Assembly (NCBI RefSeq): GCF_030814475.1
Contig: NZ_JAUSVF010000001.1
Location: forward strand, 1,819,001 to 1,883,000
DNA: 64,000 bases
Reading direction: 5' to 3'
DNA from: Pararhizobium capsulatum DSM 1112
GTDB lineage: Bacteria > Pseudomonadota > Alphaproteobacteria > Rhizobiales > Rhizobiaceae
In this document: positions 34,955 through 44,683 of the stretch, in pieces
Layout of the letters: each line of letters starts with the position of its first letter
How positions within the stretch are numbered: position 1 is the first letter of the stretch
The notes under the pieces: model-generated
Databases searched by the model: none
Seen by the model: the letters and a program-made list of their open reading frames with translations, nothing else
What the model was told of the DNA's origin: nothing
Program-made: the position numbers and the translations under genes

Positions 34955-35539
34955 TCATGCGTCCGGTTCGTTGCCGACGCCGATTGGCTCAGGAAGTCTT
35001 GACGGACGTTCGGACGGATCTCGGCCGACTTCCGCTTTCAGCGTGACAAGCTCGATGAAATGATCGGCCTGTCGGCGAAGGTCGTCTGCAATCATCGGCG
35101 GCTGCGTCGACATCGTGGAAACCACGGAAACCTTGCGCCCCTTGCGCTGCAGCGCTTCGACGAGTGTCGTGAAATCGCCGTCGCCGGAGAAAATCACCAG
35201 ATGATCCACAGTCTCCGCCTGCTCCATCGCGTCGATGGCCAGCTCGATATCCATGTTGCCCTTGATCTTGCGGCGACCGAGCGAATCCGTGAATTCCTTG
35301 GCGGGCTTCGTCACAACCTTGTAACCGTTGTAGTCTAGCCAATCGATCAATGGGCGGATGGAGGAATACTCCTGGTCCTCGATCAGCGCAGTATAATAGT
35401 AGGCGCGAAGAAGATATCCGCGCTTCTGGAAAGCTTTTAGAAGCTTACGATAGTCAATGTCGAAGCCCAGGCTTTTCGACGCCGCATATAAATTTGCACC
35501 GTCAATAAAAAGCGCGATTTTCTCGCGTGGATCGAACAT
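34955..35539 (-). CDS. NYN-domain (LabA/DUF88) protein
   Basis: A 194-residue PIN-like nuclease-fold protein. Acidic active-site residues appear at D14 (ALFIDGANLYAAS), in KGNMDIELAIDAM and in VIFSGDGDFTTLVEAL. Members of this family are putative RNases; LabA relatives act in bacterial circadian output or RNA processing. The role in Rhizobiaceae is unknown. It faces smpB convergently. Confidence 0.85.
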   Translation of the reverse strand: MFDPREKIALFIDGANLYAASKSLGFDIDYRKLLKAFQKRGYLLRAYYYTALIEDQEYSSIRPLIDWLDYNGYKVVTKPAKEFTDSLGRRKIKGNMDIELAIDAMEQAETVDHLVIFSGDGDFTTLVEALQRKGRKVSVVSTMSTQPPMIADDLRRQADHFIELVTLKAEVGRDPSERPSRLPEPIGVGNEPDA

Positions 35540-36272
35540 CTCAATATTCCTTTTGTTGCCTCAATGTCCTTTAATTCAATCTGACCGAGCAAAAAGCGAC
35601 GTCCGAAGCAGAGAATGTCTTAACATTAAGAGATTTTTTGGGTTCATGAACCGGGTTCGAATGTTCGCCTTAAACCAATGCAATTCTCGGCGAAAGTGCG
35701 AGTTTTCGCAGGATTTTTCCAATAAAGGGATTAATGAGGCATTTTTTAGTAATTTTTCCCCCGCAAACATATTCCGTAAGCATAAAATAGCTATGCCCCC
35801 GGTCGGCCGTTTTCTCCCCGCATTTCAGCAACTCTCCCCCTGACCCATATTCAATCATCATTCCTGTAGAAGTCAAAGGATATCAGCAACTTCTGTTTGA
35901 CCAAGGGCTTCACATAGGTGCCCATCCGCGTGGCTAGAGGAAGAGCAATTCTCTTGCGTTTGCACCTTTAGAATGTCTCAAAATGGTCTGTAGCCTGCCA
36001 TTCAGGCAGGGATGTTTCATTTTGGAATACCTCTTTAGGCGCATGGGAAATGGGTGCAATCCCCGCAAAGGCGGATATCTTTTGCCTTGCAGCAGGAAAA
36101 ACTTGAATTTGCCCGCTTTTGATTGTATCGGGCAAGCTACTTCCGGAAATTGGAGCCATGCGTACCGTCAGCCGACGGCTGGACGCGGGTTCCGATGTTG
36201 TCAATCGGCACGGCGAGGCAGTCCCTCCGAAGGGTGAACGCAGCCTTGCTCCCAAGACCAAAAGGACAGGCC
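35540..36272. other. Intergenic region before rpoZ
   Basis: About 730 bp with no supported gene. On the minus strand at 35840-35955 a ~34-codon open stretch ends in LVKQKLLISFDFYRNDD, which looks protein-like but has no start signal; it may be a decayed gene end. The rpoZ promoter should lie near the right end. Confidence 0.35.
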
Positions 36273-36683
36273 ATGGCCCGCGTCACTGTTGAAGATTGCA
36301 TCGACAAAGTCGATAACCGTTTCGAGCTCGTGCTTCTGGCCAGCCACCGCGCCCGCCTGATCTCGCAGGGTGCCGCTATCACCATCGACCGCGACAACGA
36401 CAAGAACCCTGTCGTTGCTCTTCGCGAAATTGCCGATGAGACGCTGTCGCCGGGCGATCTCAAGGAAGACCTCATCCATTCGCTGCAGAAGCATGTTGAA
36501 GTCGATGAGCCCGAGCCCGATCCGGCCTCGCTCATCGTCAACGAAGCGGCTGCTGTTTTTGCTGACCAGTCCGGGGAAGACGATGACCAGCCGGAAGTCG
36601 TGACCTTCGACCGCATGTCGGAAGAAGAGTTGCTGGCCGGCATCGAAGGCCTCGTTCCGCCGGAAAAGAGCGACGACTACTAA
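36273..36683 (+). CDS. rpoZ: RNA polymerase omega subunit
   Basis: Omega helps assemble beta-prime and is part of the ppGpp-binding site. The 136-residue product starts [20 protein letters not shown], the classical omega N-terminus, followed by RARLISQGA and the conserved [12 protein letters not shown]. The C-terminal half is an acidic extension usual in Rhizobiales. AAGGA precedes the ATG. It lies directly upstream of rsh, matching the general rpoZ-spoT pairing. Confidence 0.96.
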   Translation: MARVTVEDCIDKVDNRFELVLLASHRARLISQGAAITIDRDNDKNPVVALREIADETLSPGDLKEDLIHSLQKHVEVDEPEPDPASLIVNEAAAVFADQSGEDDDQPEVVTFDRMSEEELLAGIEGLVPPEKSDDY

Positions 36684-36845
36684 GGTCGGGCAAGACGCGT
36701 TTCGATGTGTCCTGTCATCGGCGATATCAGCGGTTCCCGCATATCCGCCATTTGACGCAAGCAGCTGACTTTGCAAAGCGGTGCGCCACTCCTATGATTG
36801 GCGCACTTTCTGTTTTTGAAAGCGTTCTGCGGGAGCCGTTCAGGA

Positions 36846-39062
36846 ATGATGCGCCAATACGAGCTCGTTGAGCGCGTTCAGAAGTACAAACCCGACGTCA
36901 ATGAGGCCCTGCTGAACAAGGCCTATGTCTATGCCATGCAGAAGCATGGACAGCAAAAGCGCGCCAGCGGCGATCCCTACATCTCCCATCCTCTCGAAGT
37001 CGCGGCAATCCTGACCGATATGCATCTCGACGAGTCGACCATTGCTGTCGCTCTGCTCCATGACACGATCGAGGATACGACGGCCACGCGCGCGGAAATC
37101 GACGAGCTTTTCGGCGAGGATATCGGTGCGCTGGTCGAGGGACTGACGAAGATCAAGAAGCTTGATCTTGTGACCAAGAAGGCCAAGCAGGCCGAAAATT
37201 TGCGCAAGCTGCTCCTGGCGATTTCCGACGATGTTCGGGTGTTGCTCGTCAAACTCGCCGACCGTCTTCACAACATGCGCACTCTCGACCACATGTCGGC
37301 GGAAAAGCGCGCCCGGATTTCCGAAGAGACGATGGAAATCTATGCGCCGCTCGCCGGCCGCATGGGTATGCAGGACATGCGCGAGGAGCTGGAAAACCTC
37401 TCCTTCCGCCATATCAATCCGGAGGCCTTCGAAACAGTTACCCGGCGGCTCGAGGAGCTCTCGACCCGCAATGAGGGGCTGATCAAGAAGATCGAGGACG
37501 AGCTCGGCGAGTTGCTGAAGGTCAAGGGATTGACCGATCCCGTCGTCAAGGGGCGCCAGAAGAAGCCCTATTCGGTCTTCAAGAAGATGCAGTCGAAGTC
37601 ATTGTCCTTCGAGCAGCTTTCGGATGTCTGGGGTTTCCGCATTATCGTTGAGGATATTCCTGCCTGCTACCGCGCGCTCGGCATCGTCCATACGCGCTGG
37701 CGGGTCGTACCCGGGCGCTTCAAGGACTACATCTCGACGCCGAAGCAGAACGACTATCAGTCGATCCACACCACGATCGTCGGTCCTTCCCGGCAGCGTA
37801 TCGAACTGCAGATCCGCACGCGATGGATGCACGAGATCGCGGAATACGGTATTGCCGCCCACACGCTCTACAAGGACGGCACCGAGCCGGCAAGCGACGT
37901 AAAGCTCTCGCCGGGTTCCAACGCCTATTCCTGGCTGCGTCGGACGATCGAATCGCTGGCTGAGGGCGACAACCCGGAAGAGTTCCTGGAGCACACGAAG
38001 CTCGAGCTTTTTCAGGATCAGGTCTTCTGTTTCACGCCGAAAGGTCAGCTCATTGCCCTTCCGCGCGGCGCCACGCCGATCGATTTCGCCTATGCCGTCC
38101 ACACCAATATCGGCGATACCTGCGTCGGTGCCAAGATCAATGGCCGTATCATGCCACTGGTCACAAGACTTTCGAACGGCGATGAAGTCGAGATCGTCCG
38201 TTCCGGTATCCAGGTGCCGCCGGCGGCCTGGGAAGAAATCGTCGTCACCGGCAAGGCGCGCTCGGCCATTCGCCGGGCAACGCGTGCCGCTATCCGCAAG
38301 CAGTATTCCGGCCTCGGCTACCGCATTCTGGAGCGGACTTTCGAGCGTGCCGGCAAGTCTTTCACCCGCGACGGCCTGAAGCCAGTCCTTCATCGGCTTG
38401 GCCAGAAGGATGTGGAAGACGCGATTGCGTCCGTCGGGCGAGGCGAACTTTCGTCACTCGATGTCCTGCGGGCGGTTCACCCCGATCACCAGGACGAACG
38501 CGTCACCGTCAAGCCCGTCGATCAGGGCTGGTTCAATATGCGCAGTGCCGCCGGCATGGTCTTCAAGCTGCCGGAGCGTCCGAAGGATATGTTCGAAGAG
38601 GCCGCAGGACCGGATGCCTTGCCCATTCGCGGACTTTCGGGCGATGCGCAGGTCCATTTCAGCGCATCCGGCGCTGTGCCCGGCGACCGTATCGTCGGCA
38701 TCATGGAAAAGGACAGGGGGATCACGATCTATCCGATCCAGTCGCCGAGCCTGCAGAAGTTCGACGAGGAATCGGAACGCTGGATCGATGTGCGCTGGGA
38801 TCTTGACGAGGCCAACAACACCCGCTTCATGGCCCGCATCCAGATCAACGCCCTGAACGAGCCGGGTACGCTTGCCGAGATTGCCCAGGCAATCGCGACC
38901 AGCGATATCAATATCCGGGGGCTCAGCATGGGCCGGGTTGCCGCCGATTTCAGCGAGTTCCAGATCGACGTGGAAGTCTGGGACCTGCGTCAGTTGAACC
39001 ATCTCCTGACCCAGATGCGCGATCTTCCAACGGTGTCGACCGTCAAGCGTGTCTTTGAATAA
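36846..39062 (+). CDS. rsh: Bifunctional (p)ppGpp synthetase/hydrolase Rsh
   Basis: The protein makes and degrades the alarmone (p)ppGpp in the stringent response. Its ~738 residues comprise an HD hydrolase domain (HD at 72-73 in LLHDTIEDT), a synthetase domain (LSDVWGFRIIV, NDYQSIHTTIVGP), a TGS domain (FTPKGQLIALPRGATPIDFA) and a C-terminal ACT domain (IQINALNEPGTLAEIAQ). Both enzymatic centres look complete, as expected for the single RelA/SpoT homologue of alphaproteobacteria. ATG 36849 is an alternative start. Confidence 0.96.
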   Translation: MMRQYELVERVQKYKPDVNEALLNKAYVYAMQKHGQQKRASGDPYISHPLEVAAILTDMHLDESTIAVALLHDTIEDTTATRAEIDELFGEDIGALVEGLTKIKKLDLVTKKAKQAENLRKLLLAISDDVRVLLVKLADRLHNMRTLDHMSAEKRARISEETMEIYAPLAGRMGMQDMREELENLSFRHINPEAFETVTRRLEELSTRNEGLIKKIEDELGELLKVKGLTDPVVKGRQKKPYSVFKKMQSKSLSFEQLSDVWGFRIIVEDIPACYRALGIVHTRWRVVPGRFKDYISTPKQNDYQSIHTTIVGPSRQRIELQIRTRWMHEIAEYGIAAHTLYKDGTEPASDVKLSPGSNAYSWLRRTIESLAEGDNPEEFLEHTKLELFQDQVFCFTPKGQLIALPRGATPIDFAYAVHTNIGDTCVGAKINGRIMPLVTRLSNGDEVEIVRSGIQVPPAAWEEIVVTGKARSAIRRATRAAIRKQYSGLGYRILERTFERAGKSFTRDGLKPVLHRLGQKDVEDAIASVGRGELSSLDVLRAVHPDHQDERVTVKPVDQGWFNMRSAAGMVFKLPERPKDMFEEAAGPDALPIRGLSGDAQVHFSASGAVPGDRIVGIMEKDRGITIYPIQSPSLQKFDEESERWIDVRWDLDEANNTRFMARIQINALNEPGTLAEIAQAIATSDINIRGLSMGRVAADFSEFQIDVEVWDLRQLNHLLTQMRDLPTVSTVKRVFE

Positions 39063-39258
39063 TCTGTTCGAAAGCAGATGACCGAGCCACCTGCCGGCCT
39101 GGCGATTTTGAGAGGGTTTTGCCTGGTGTCAGAGCAATTGCTTCCTAAATAGGCTTATATTGCCGATACGCTAGGCTGCCCATGCGTTATGCGCATGGCT
39201 GCTGACTGTAACCGGCGCTGGTAGAAAAGCAGTCGCTCACCTATCTTCATGCTCGGGA

Positions 39259-39280
39259 GGTAAACGAAAAGAGGTTTACC
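39259..39280 (+). promoter_or_regulatory. Hairpin at the ribosome binding site of the 50-residue gene
   Basis: GGTAAAC and GTTTACC form a 7-bp stem directly before the ATG at 39281. The GAGG ribosome binding site sits in the loop and 3' arm, so translation could be controlled by opening of the hairpin. Confidence 0.4.
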
Positions 39281-39433
39281 ATGTTCAAGCAACTGAAGAA
39301 GTTCACCAGCGCTCTGCGCGCTCCGTCCACCGAAGATCGCGAACTCACCTATCTCAATGGTTCTGTCGATCGCATCGATCTTGAATACCGCCAGCGCCAG
39401 GTCGATTGTGGCCTTTTCCGTCGCGGTTTCTAA
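39281..39433 (+). CDS. 50-residue DUF3563-like protein
   Basis: The frame starts MFKQLKKFTSALRAPSTEDR with GAGG 6 nt upstream. Its C-terminal part (ELTYLNGSVDRIDLEYRQRQ) follows the pattern of short DUF3563-type proteins, where a conserved S-V-D-x-x-D-L-E stretch is followed by basic residues. It lies between rsh and the DUF2062 gene on the same strand. Function is unknown. Confidence 0.65.
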   Translation: MFKQLKKFTSALRAPSTEDRELTYLNGSVDRIDLEYRQRQVDCGLFRRGF

Positions 39434-39667
39434 GCAAGTCGTCCGCTTCGGCTGCCTGCGGTGCAGGCGGCCAGCAGCTATGCACAAATTGAGTGACTTC
39501 CGGTTGGTATTTGCATGATTTTTTCAGATGCCGATCGCAGACCGGGAAAGAACTGAATATCTTCGCCCGCGTCGGTTGATGCGCGGAGGAAATATCGCGC
39601 CGAATTAACCGTGATCTGTCGCTGATGGCATTGTGCCTGGCTGCAATCTTCGTCTATCAAGCATCTC

Positions 39668-40246
39668 ATGTTGTTCCGTCGCAGAAAACCGGCCACCTTT
39701 GCCGGTAAGGTCCGTGCGTTCCTGTGGCCGCGAAAGGGTTTTTCGCGTGGCCTGCGGTATATGACGCTGCGGGTTCTGCGACTGTCTTCGACGCCCCACT
39801 GTATCGCCGTGGGGGTTGCTGCCGGCGCTGCATCTTCCGCCACGCCTTTCGTCGGATTACACATCCTCATTGCCGTTGCGCTTGCCTATATGCTTTCCGG
39901 CAACCTGATTGCCGCAGCGCTTGCGACGGCAATTGCCAATCCCGTGACCATTCCCTTCATTCTTGCCGCGACCTACGAAGCAGGCGTCGTGGTGCTCGGC
40001 CGCAGTTCGCACCAGATGCTATCCGGCGGCGAAATTTTCGATATGCTTGAGAACCTGGAGTTCTCGCATCTGTGGACGCCTGTGCTGAAGCCGATGCTCG
40101 TCGGCGCAATCCCGCTTTCGATGACGAGTGCCGTGGTTTTCTATGGCCTCGCCTATGCTGCGGCACGTCTGTTTCAGCAAAGACGCGAGATGCGGCGTCT
40201 TACGCGGGTGGCATCGCTTTCTGTGTCGAAGAAGCATGAGGCGTGA
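39668..40246 (+). CDS. DUF2062 membrane protein
   Basis: A 192-residue inner-membrane protein with the DUF2062 core: STPHCIAVGVAAGAASSATP, FVGLHILIAVALAYMLSGN and AIANPVTIPFILAATYEAG, then a last helix near the C-terminus. The family is common next to rsh, acpS and lepB in Rhizobiales but its role is unknown. It is followed 62 bp later by acpS on the same strand. Confidence 0.88.
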   Translation: MLFRRRKPATFAGKVRAFLWPRKGFSRGLRYMTLRVLRLSSTPHCIAVGVAAGAASSATPFVGLHILIAVALAYMLSGNLIAAALATAIANPVTIPFILAATYEAGVVVLGRSSHQMLSGGEIFDMLENLEFSHLWTPVLKPMLVGAIPLSMTSAVVFYGLAYAAARLFQQRREMRRLTRVASLSVSKKHEA

Positions 40247-40308
40247 CGTTTCAATCCGCAATCGAAGCGGCCACAGGCTTTTCGATTGCCCATGATCTGT
40301 GAGCTGGA

Positions 40309-40728
40309 ATGATTATTGGTATTGGAAGCGATCTGATCGATATCCGCCGCATTGCGGGATCCATCGATCGTTTCGGTGAACGTTTTACGCATCGCTGTTT
40401 CACCGACATCGAAATCCGAAAGTCGGAAGGCCGCAAGAACCGGGCGGAATCCTATGCCAAGCGGTTTGCCGCCAAGGAGGCATGCTCCAAGGCCCTCGGC
40501 ACCGGCCTGTCGGCCGGCGTCTTCTGGAAGGATATGGGCGTCGTCAATCTGCCGGGTGGAAAACCGACCATGGTGCTGACTGGAGGCGCCGCAGAGCGGC
40601 TCTCCGGGATGCTGCCCGAAGGCCATCGCGCTGTCATCCACCTGACCATTACCGACGATTTTCCCTTGGCCCAGGCCTTCGTGATAATCGAGGCGCTGCC
40701 CGTTGCTCCGGCATCAGGAAACGTTTAG
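40309..40728 (+). CDS. acpS: Holo-[acyl-carrier-protein] synthase
   Basis: AcpS moves 4'-phosphopantetheine from CoA to acyl carrier protein. The 139-residue sequence has the magnesium-binding aspartate in [14 protein letters not shown] (D8), the second metal site in [15 protein letters not shown], and the C-terminal [13 protein letters not shown] strand. Length is standard. It precedes lepB in the usual alphaproteobacterial order. Confidence 0.96.
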   Translation: MIIGIGSDLIDIRRIAGSIDRFGERFTHRCFTDIEIRKSEGRKNRAESYAKRFAAKEACSKALGTGLSAGVFWKDMGVVNLPGGKPTMVLTGGAAERLSGMLPEGHRAVIHLTITDDFPLAQAFVIIEALPVAPASGNV

Positions 40729-40893
40729 AGCATGTCTCAAACAACGATCGCGCTCGCGGGTCGTATTATTTGGAAAAATCACGCTGGATTGAACATCTTT
40801 CCGGCTGATTTTAAGTGAAAACACCGGCTGAATTTCGCGAGCCTCAATCCTATCTTAAGGACGACGCGAGAGCAGCACACAAGGAAAAACGGC

Positions 40894-41637
40894 GTGGCAG
40901 AGAAGATTGAAAAAAGCCAGGGTGGTGTGTGGGAAAACGTCAAGGTCATCATTCAGGCGCTTCTGCTTGCCGTGGTGATCCGTACCGTTTTCTTCCAGCC
41001 CTTTACCATTCCCTCGGGCTCGATGATGCCGACGCTGCTCGTTGGTGACTATATCTTCGTCAACAAGTTCGCCTACGGCTATTCGAAATATTCGCTGCCG
41101 TTCTCGCCGGATCTCTTCGAAGGCCGCATCTTCGCAAGCGAGCCGAAGCGCGGCGACGTCGTCGTCTTTCGCTTCCCGCCGAACCCCGACATCGACTACA
41201 TCAAGCGCCTGATCGGCCTGCCCGGTGATCGCATCCAGGTGCGCGACAGCATTCTCTATGTCAACGACAAGGCTGTCGAGCGTGCGCCGGACGGCGTCTT
41301 CCGCGCCGACGACCAGTATGACACCGGGGCTGACGTACCGGTCTACCGCGAAACGCTCGATAACGGCGTGAACTTCGACACGCTCGACCAGTTCCCTGAC
41401 AGCCGTGGCGATAACACCCGCGAGTTCATCGTGCCGGAAGGCCACTATTTCATGATGGGCGACAATCGCGACAATTCTGCCGACAGCCGCTTTGATGTCG
41501 GCTTCGTTCCGGCGGAAAACCTTGTCGGTCGCGCCAGCATGATCTTCTTCTCGCTTGGCAACGACACCTCTTTCCGTGAAATCTGGAAGTGGCCGACCAA
41601 TCTCCGCTACGACCGTCTGTTCAAGAGCGTAAAATGA
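40894..41637 (+). CDS. lepB: Signal peptidase I
   Basis: LepB cleaves signal peptides of exported proteins at the periplasmic side of the inner membrane. The 247-residue protein starts at GTG, with AAGGA upstream. One membrane anchor lies at about 17-36. The Ser/Lys dyad is S43 (PSGSMMPTL) and K104 (DYIKRLIGLPGD), and the later box GDNRDNSADSR is present. The stop overlaps the rnc start by four bases, a coupling well known for lepB-rnc. Confidence 0.97.
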   Translation: MAEKIEKSQGGVWENVKVIIQALLLAVVIRTVFFQPFTIPSGSMMPTLLVGDYIFVNKFAYGYSKYSLPFSPDLFEGRIFASEPKRGDVVVFRFPPNPDIDYIKRLIGLPGDRIQVRDSILYVNDKAVERAPDGVFRADDQYDTGADVPVYRETLDNGVNFDTLDQFPDSRGDNTREFIVPEGHYFMMGDNRDNSADSRFDVGFVPAENLVGRASMIFFSLGNDTSFREIWKWPTNLRYDRLFKSVK

Positions 41638-42347
41638 TCCGGAAGTCGCTGAACGCGGAGAACCGGCAAAAGCTCGAGGCTGCGATCGGCTACCACTTCG
41701 TCCAGCAGGAGCGGCTGGACCGGGCGCTGACCCATGCCAGCGCTCGCAATGCCAAGGGCTCGAATTATGAGCGCCTGGAATTTCTGGGCGATCGCGTTCT
41801 CGGGCTCTGCATTGCCGAGCATCTGTTTCAGACGTTTCGTGATGCAGCTGAAGGCGAGCTTTCCGTGCGCCTCAACCAGCTCGTCAGTGCTGAAAGCTGC
41901 GCAGTCGTAGCCGATGCGCTTGAGCTGCATCTTTTTATCCGCACCGGTGCCGACGTGAAGCGGGTCACCGGAAAACACATGCTCAACATCCGCGCCGATG
42001 TGGTAGAATCGCTCATTGCCGCGATCTATCTCGATGGCGGAATGGAGGCTGCACGCGGTTTCGTGCTTCGCCACTGGGGAACGCGGGCAAGCCGCGCCGA
42101 TGGTGCGCGGCGTGATGCCAAGACAGAATTGCAGGAATGGGCGCATGCGAAATTCGGCGTGGCGCCGAGCTACCGCGTTGACGACCGCTCAGGCCCGGAT
42201 CATGATCCGCGTTTCACGGTGACGGTCGAGGTTGCTGGCACAGCGCCCGAGACTGGGACCGACCGCTCCAAGCGCGCCGCAGAGCAGGTTGCTGCGACGA
42301 AGGTGCTGGAGCGGGAAGGCGTCTGGAAATCGACCGACCTCGGCTGA
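41634..42347 (+). CDS. rnc: Ribonuclease III
   Basis: RNase III cleaves double-stranded RNA and matures rRNA. The 237-residue product has the signature ERLEFLGDRVLG at 46-57, with catalytic E49 and D53, a second acidic pair in ADVVESLIAAIYLDGG, and a C-terminal double-stranded RNA-binding domain beginning near DAKTELQEWAH. It is coupled to lepB by an ATGA overlap and precedes era. Confidence 0.97.
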   Translation: MIRKSLNAENRQKLEAAIGYHFVQQERLDRALTHASARNAKGSNYERLEFLGDRVLGLCIAEHLFQTFRDAAEGELSVRLNQLVSAESCAVVADALELHLFIRTGADVKRVTGKHMLNIRADVVESLIAAIYLDGGMEAARGFVLRHWGTRASRADGARRDAKTELQEWAHAKFGVAPSYRVDDRSGPDHDPRFTVTVEVAGTAPETGTDRSKRAAEQVAATKVLEREGVWKSTDLG

Positions 42348-42466
42348 GAGCGCGCGCGTTCGCGTAAGAGGCAAGAATACGGAAATCAAGAAGCGGAATC
42401 GTTCCAACCTTAAAGGTTGCTACCCGCAAAACACTGAACACATGCCGGACGGGATGTCCGCTGCTT

Positions 42467-43420
42467 ATGGATTTGACCGACACCATGACCGAAGAGATCA
42501 ACGAGACCGCCGAGACCGAAGCTGCTGCAACCCGTTCGGGCTTCGTTGCCCTGATCGGCGCGACCAACGCCGGCAAGTCGACGCTGGTCAATCGCCTCGT
42601 TGGCGCCAAGGTCTCGATCGTCAGCCACAAGGTGCAGACCACCCGCGCCATCGTGCGCGGCATCGCCATCCACGACAACGCCCAGATCGTCTTCATGGAT
42701 ACCCCCGGCATCTTCAAGCCGCGCCGTCGGCTGGATCGTGCCATGGTCACGACCGCCTGGGGCGGCGCCAAGGATGCCGACGTCATCATGCTCCTGATCG
42801 ACAGCGAACGTGGCCTGAAGGGCGATGCCGAGACCATTCTCCAAGGCCTGAAGGAAGTGCCGCAGCGCAAGATCCTGGTGCTCAACAAGATCGACCAGGT
42901 CTCGCGCGAGGAGTTATTAAAGCTTGCCGCGGCGGCCAATGAGTTCGTCACCTTCGACCGCACCTTCATGATCTCGGCTCTCACCGGTTCCGGCTGCGAA
43001 GACGTGATGGACTATCTTGCCGCCGACCTGCCGGAAGGCCCGTGGTACTATCCGGAAGACCAGATTTCGGATCTGCCGATGCGCCAGCTCGCAGCCGAAA
43101 TCACCCGCGAAAAGCTCTTCCTACGCCTGCATCAGGAGCTTCCCTATTCCTCTCACGTCGAGACGGAAAAGTGGGAAGAACGCAAGGATGGCTCGGTACG
43201 CATCGAGCAGGTCATCTATGTCGAACGCGACAGCCAGAAGAAGATCGCGCTGGGTCGCAACGGCGAGGCGATCAAGGCGATCTCGATGGCCTCTCGCAAG
43301 GAGCTTGCCGAAATTCTCGAACAGCCTGTTCATCTATTCCTGTTCGTCAAGGTTCGCGAAAACTGGGGCGATGACCCCGAGCGTTTCCGCGAGATGGGGC
43401 TCGAATTCCCGCGCGGATAA
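42467..43420 (+). CDS. era: GTPase Era
   Basis: Era binds 16S rRNA and assists 30S assembly. The 317-residue protein shows G1 GATNAGKST at 31-39, G3 DTPGIF, G4 NKID, and the C-terminal KH domain with KIALGRNGEAIKAISM. An N-terminal threonine- and glutamate-rich stretch of ~22 residues precedes the G-domain; an in-frame ATG at 42485 is an alternative start. It is the last of the acpS-lepB-rnc-era series. Confidence 0.96.
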   Translation: MDLTDTMTEEINETAETEAAATRSGFVALIGATNAGKSTLVNRLVGAKVSIVSHKVQTTRAIVRGIAIHDNAQIVFMDTPGIFKPRRRLDRAMVTTAWGGAKDADVIMLLIDSERGLKGDAETILQGLKEVPQRKILVLNKIDQVSREELLKLAAAANEFVTFDRTFMISALTGSGCEDVMDYLAADLPEGPWYYPEDQISDLPMRQLAAEITREKLFLRLHQELPYSSHVETEKWEERKDGSVRIEQVIYVERDSQKKIALGRNGEAIKAISMASRKELAEILEQPVHLFLFVKVRENWGDDPERFREMGLEFPRG

Positions 43421-43551
43421 GCCGGAAGCCCGTCGTACCGCAATCGTCGAACAGTCTGTCCTGAACCTGCCGTCTTGCGGCCTATGTCTCTCCGTGAGAG
43501 GTCATGAGCATGCGGCGCGGCGGTGCCGCGTCTTGATGCAGGGAGTGACGA

Positions 43552-44553
43552 ATGCCGCAGCTGGTCGATGGAAAGTGGGAAAAGGGCGATGTCGCCGCAA
43601 GCGAAATGAAGGGCGGGGCCTTTCACCGCGAGCCGACGAGCTTCAGGAACTGGATCACGCCAGATGGATCGCCAGCGCCGGAGGGTCAAGCGGGTTTGCC
43701 GGCGGAAGCCGGGCGTTACAAGCTGTTCGTTTCCTATCTCTGCCCCTGGGCGTCGCGCACGCTGATGATGCGCAAGCTGAAGGGTCTGGAGGAGATCGTC
43801 TGCCTTTCCGTTTCCGAACCCGAACTCGGCGAAAACGGCTGGACCTATACCGAGCCACAGGATGCCGGCCCCCGTGTCGGCAAGGTCCGTTATCAGTACG
43901 AGCTCTATGCCGCTTCCGATCCGCATTACACCGGCAAGGTCTCCGTTCCCGTTCTCTGGGACCTCAAGGAAGGCCGGATCGTCAACAACGAATCCGCCGA
44001 CATCCTTGGTATCCTTAACACTGCTTTCGATCGCTTGACCGGCAACGACCTCGATTTCTATCCCGCGTCGTTGCGCCCGAAGATCGACCGCTGGAACGCG
44101 CCGATCTACGACAAGGTCAACAACGGTGTCTACCGCGCGGGTTTTGCTAAGACACAAGGTTCCTATGAGGCGGCCGTCACGGATGTCTTCGAGATGCTGG
44201 ATACGCTGGAAGTGCATCTCGGCGAAAACCGCTATGTCGCCGGATCGCATTTCACGGAAGCGGACATTCGCCTGTTCGTAACACTGATCCGCTTTGACGC
44301 CGCCTATAACGGTGTCTTCAAATGCAATATCCGGCGACTGGAAGACTACCCGAACCTCTCGTCCTATCTCCGTGAAATCTACCAGTGGCCCGGCATCGCT
44401 GAGACGGTGAAGATCGATCAGATCAAGCGCGGTTATTACTCGATCGCCCATGTGAACCCGACCATGATCGTTCCGGTTGGTCCGATCCTCGATTTCAATC
44501 GTCCCCATGATCGGGGTCGGCTGAAGGGGGAGGGCGTATTCCACAAGGGCTAA
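43552..44553 (+). CDS. Glutathionyl-hydroquinone reductase (YqjG/ECM4-type GST)
   Basis: These Xi-class glutathione transferases reduce glutathionyl-hydroquinones. The 333-residue sequence has the N-terminal thioredoxin-fold with catalytic C64 in SYLCPWASRT, the glutathione-binding segment VPVLWDLKEGRIVNNESADI, and a helical C-terminal domain ending HVNPTMIVPVGP. Length matches the family. It stands 131 bp after era on the same strand. Confidence 0.93.
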   Translation: MPQLVDGKWEKGDVAASEMKGGAFHREPTSFRNWITPDGSPAPEGQAGLPAEAGRYKLFVSYLCPWASRTLMMRKLKGLEEIVCLSVSEPELGENGWTYTEPQDAGPRVGKVRYQYELYAASDPHYTGKVSVPVLWDLKEGRIVNNESADILGILNTAFDRLTGNDLDFYPASLRPKIDRWNAPIYDKVNNGVYRAGFAKTQGSYEAAVTDVFEMLDTLEVHLGENRYVAGSHFTEADIRLFVTLIRFDAAYNGVFKCNIRRLEDYPNLSSYLREIYQWPGIAETVKIDQIKRGYYSIAHVNPTMIVPVGPILDFNRPHDRGRLKGEGVFHKG

Positions 44554-44683
44554 CTGCCAACTGGTTAAACACCCAATCCCGCATCGATCTGTGGACGTAA
44601 CGGCAGGGCCTTCACGCCCTCACTTGGCCTTGATGCTCTGTGCATCTATGGTCCGCCGCAACTGCCTCATCTGACGGGATACC

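Noticed and set aside
35840..35955. Minus-strand stretch ending LVKQKLLISFDFYRNDD
   Set aside because: It looks protein-like but only ~34 codons are open and there is no start signal. Listed only as part of the intergenic entry.
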